From assembly GCA_902729315.2 (NCBI GenBank), contig LR746269.1:1374501-1438500 (forward strand): 64,000 nucleotides of DNA, read 5' to 3'. Both the position numbers and the translations under genes were made by a program. The stretch comes from Spirodela intermedia. Taxonomy: Eukaryota; Streptophyta; Magnoliopsida; Alismatales; Araceae. Below are positions 61,683 to 64,000 of this stretch, in pieces. The notes under the pieces are model-generated. The model saw nothing but the letters and a program-made list of their open reading frames with translations. It did no database searches and was not told the DNA's origin. Each line of letters begins with the position of its first letter. The first letter of the stretch is position 1.

Positions 61683-64000
61683 GAGCATCAAACAGAGACC
61701 TGCAAAATTTCTTCATTTAGCAATTAATTGAGGAAAAATTAAGAACGTTGGGAACCCATCAATTCTGCATACAAATTTACAAAACTACCGTGAATAACTT
61801 CCGGGAACAATAGAAAGTAATCTAAGTTGGGTATCAAATTTCTTCAGAACTTTGAGCTTCGTGCCCACAATATCCCCAATTCACAACTCGGCAAGACCTC
61901 TGTCTATAATCAGGACCAAGAAAACGGCCACATATTTTTATCTCGAATCAATAATTCCCCGTCCAACGTCCAATCTATGCCATGATATTAGAAAATAACA
62001 TTGAAACGAAGCAATCAGCTGACCACAAGCTCACTTCCTGGGCAATATCGATGGAAGATTATGAGTTCGGTATCCAGTCTAAAATGGATGATTTTTAGAA
62101 AATTTATGATCCTAAAAGTTCGGTTTGTTCTCGTCACATATTCCCCTGATTACAAAGAAATAGAACATGAAGCATCCAAACCAGATGATAAGCTCAGCCA
62201 CATAGAAGGAATAAGATTACGCCGTACGAATAAAACATTAGCCAGTTCAAACTTCGATCATGCGAAAACAAGCCAATCATGCGGGTAGACTATAAAAAAG
62301 AACCAAGGTACCCTCTAGCAACTGTCAGAAGAAATCTCTTTACACCCTCCTATTCCTGACCCTCTTGTGGGAGGATGAGACGATCCTGAGCACGATGAAG
62401 TTGCGGCAACAAGGAGTTCGGGACAAACAAGGAGTGGGCAGACGGGGGAAGCAGGGAAGGGCGAGCCCAGAACAGAGCGGGGAAGAAGGGGGGAGCGAGG
62501 GGTGGGGGAGGGGGTGGGGGAGAAGAACAAGAGAGATAGACAAATAAGCGGTAGGAGAGCCCATGGCCCAGCTGCCGAATCTTTTCTCCTCTTACCTCCC
62601 CCCGTTCCCCACCCCTTCAGCCCCCCCCCCCCCCCACCCACTTCACCTTCTCTCTTATTCCCAGGGCAATGCATAGCTCTCTCTATCCAGGCTTCTGTAA
62701 TCGGGATTTTCTCCGGGGAATCACTCAAATGTTGCGGTGGCGACATCAATCGACGATCGTTCGGGTTCTTGTCGTTGTCGTCGTTGCGCCGTCGGCGTCC
62801 GAACGCGGGCGCGATTACACCAACCCGAGCAGAAATCGACATCAGCAGAGAGAATCGTGCCCCGTCATCAGTATTTGATATTATCCGCTCCATCGGTCTC
62901 ATATTTAACGAAACTTGAACGAGTACTTCTGCTAATTATAACCGATAGATACCTTTGAATCGCTCAATTCTCATTTTAAACTAATGAATCATATTCCCAA
63001 AAAAATTCGAATTTCGCCCGCGCTCCGCCGTCTCCGACAACGATAGGTTCAAGGACCCTTGTCCTGATACAGTAGTCGTATTATTGAAGCTGCGTCGAAT
63101 CCCCCAAGTCCTTTTTTTTTGTACTCTCTCTCCCTCTCTCTCTCTCTCTAGAAAACCATATTATTAGACATACACTTCGAGTTCCCCCACCTCACCTCTT
63201 TTCCCTGCGATTAACAGGCCGCATATTTTCCTTTGAACTAATCCGCAGGCGATGCATGGTGTTCTCCACGGCCACGCCTGAGCGGAAGTCTGACGGCCGC
63301 CCCAGGCGCGCATGACGGACGAGGACTGCAGATTTGAGGTCTGAAAATTTCTCCGGAGAATCAAAAGGTTCGGGGGGTGCTTCTGCCGATAATCTCCCAT
63401 CAGTGAAAGGATACATAAACATACATTCGGCCGTAGTCAACGGTTCGGGTCGCTTATTCTGAGTGAAACAGACGAGATGAGCCCAGAGGGCTGCTTGATC
63501 CGATGCATCATCTCCATGCATCTATTCTTGGTCTCTGATATTAAGAAAAAAATCCGGTTTTTTGGGAGAATTGGTGGGTTTAGGGAAGATCCATCTTGGT
63601 GCATCAGCATTTCTAACACTTTTTTTTCTTTTCTAAGGGAATGATTTGGAAGGTGTATGCAGAAAAGAGGAAGAACGAGATAATACAACATGATGAAATT
63701 CGCTGACTAGTTATGGAATCAAATCCATCACGGAGAAAATTAGTTTTTGAGGAAAAGCGTGAAAATACAATGAAGCCCTTGTTGGCATTGAGAGCCTTAA
63801 AATAGTTTTGATCATTAAAAGCTTAGGAGAAAGGTACAATGGTAATTTTTATTAGCCAAAATTGTGCTGAGATAATAGTAAAATATTTAAAAAATATTTT
63901 CCTAACACATAGAGTAGCCTACCTGATTTCAGGACTGATTCCATGACTGGAGTTTCTCATTGTGTTTCTAGAAACAGAGTTGGCTCCTCAGTCAACTTAC
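61683..64000. other. IQD upstream region and right end of window
   Basis: An acceptor-like TTTTGCAG lies about 20 bp upstream of the IQD start, so a noncoding first exon is likely further right (perhaps in the purine-rich stretch at about 62400-62700). A minus-strand frame at 63192-63521 (109 codons, many Arg/Pro) resembles no protein I recognise and may be chance. Nothing else can be supported. Confidence 0.45.

Overview
This is nuclear DNA from a flowering plant. Every recognised gene is a plant family with GT-AG introns, and many promoters, UTRs and introns carry long CT/GA microsatellites. Several single-exon genes have very GC-rich third codon positions (the glycosyltransferases, the ABCG transporter, the TCP factor). 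That pattern suits a monocot or an early-diverging angiosperm better than a core eudicot, but this is an inference and I cannot name the species.

Layout. 1-2791 (+): 3' part of an ATX3/4/5-type histone H3K4 methyltransferase, cut by the window edge. 3637-11763 (+): a complete RE/SR-rich ZC3H13-like protein of the plant m6A-writer HIZ2 type, with a 3.7 kb first intron. 12413-14138 (-): KGD4, the small E3-adaptor subunit of 2-oxoglutarate dehydrogenase, split into three exons, the last only 18 nt. 15793-18030 (-): a truncated, triply frameshifted CC-NBS-LRR pseudogene. 19005-25520: two tandem copies of a GT4-type glycosyltransferase gene with a small VQ-motif gene between them. 26114-29111 (-): a TPR-thioredoxin-like (TTL) protein. 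31196-35560 (+): a tandem-domain DJ-1 homologue. 35634-37400 (-): an intronless ABCG half-transporter whose stop lies 73 bp from the DJ-1 stop. 38168-42642 (+): mitochondrial ribosomal protein uL14m (HUELLENLOS type) with a site II/telo-box promoter and a probable 5'UTR intron. 43103-46480 (-): mitochondrial malate dehydrogenase, with one GC-AG intron and a four-copy tandem repeat upstream. 48421-50181 (-): a GTE-type BET bromodomain factor. 50182-57466: a gene-poor, microsatellite-rich interval. 57467-58654 (+): a CIN-class TCP factor with a miR319 target site. 59858-61682 (-): a five-exon IQ67-domain protein. 61683-64000: nothing firmly assignable.

The genes are unrelated neighbours with separate promoters, as expected in a plant genome. 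Three encode mitochondrial proteins (KGD4, uL14m, mMDH). Two encode chromatin regulators (ATX, GTE) and one a probable RNA-methylation factor. I found no gene cluster that looks like a new biological system. The most useful results are three genes rebuilt from spliced frames (KGD4, IQD, the GTE tail), the homogenised glycosyltransferase pair around a VQ gene, the NLR relic, the GC-AG intron, and several in-gene or promoter repeats.
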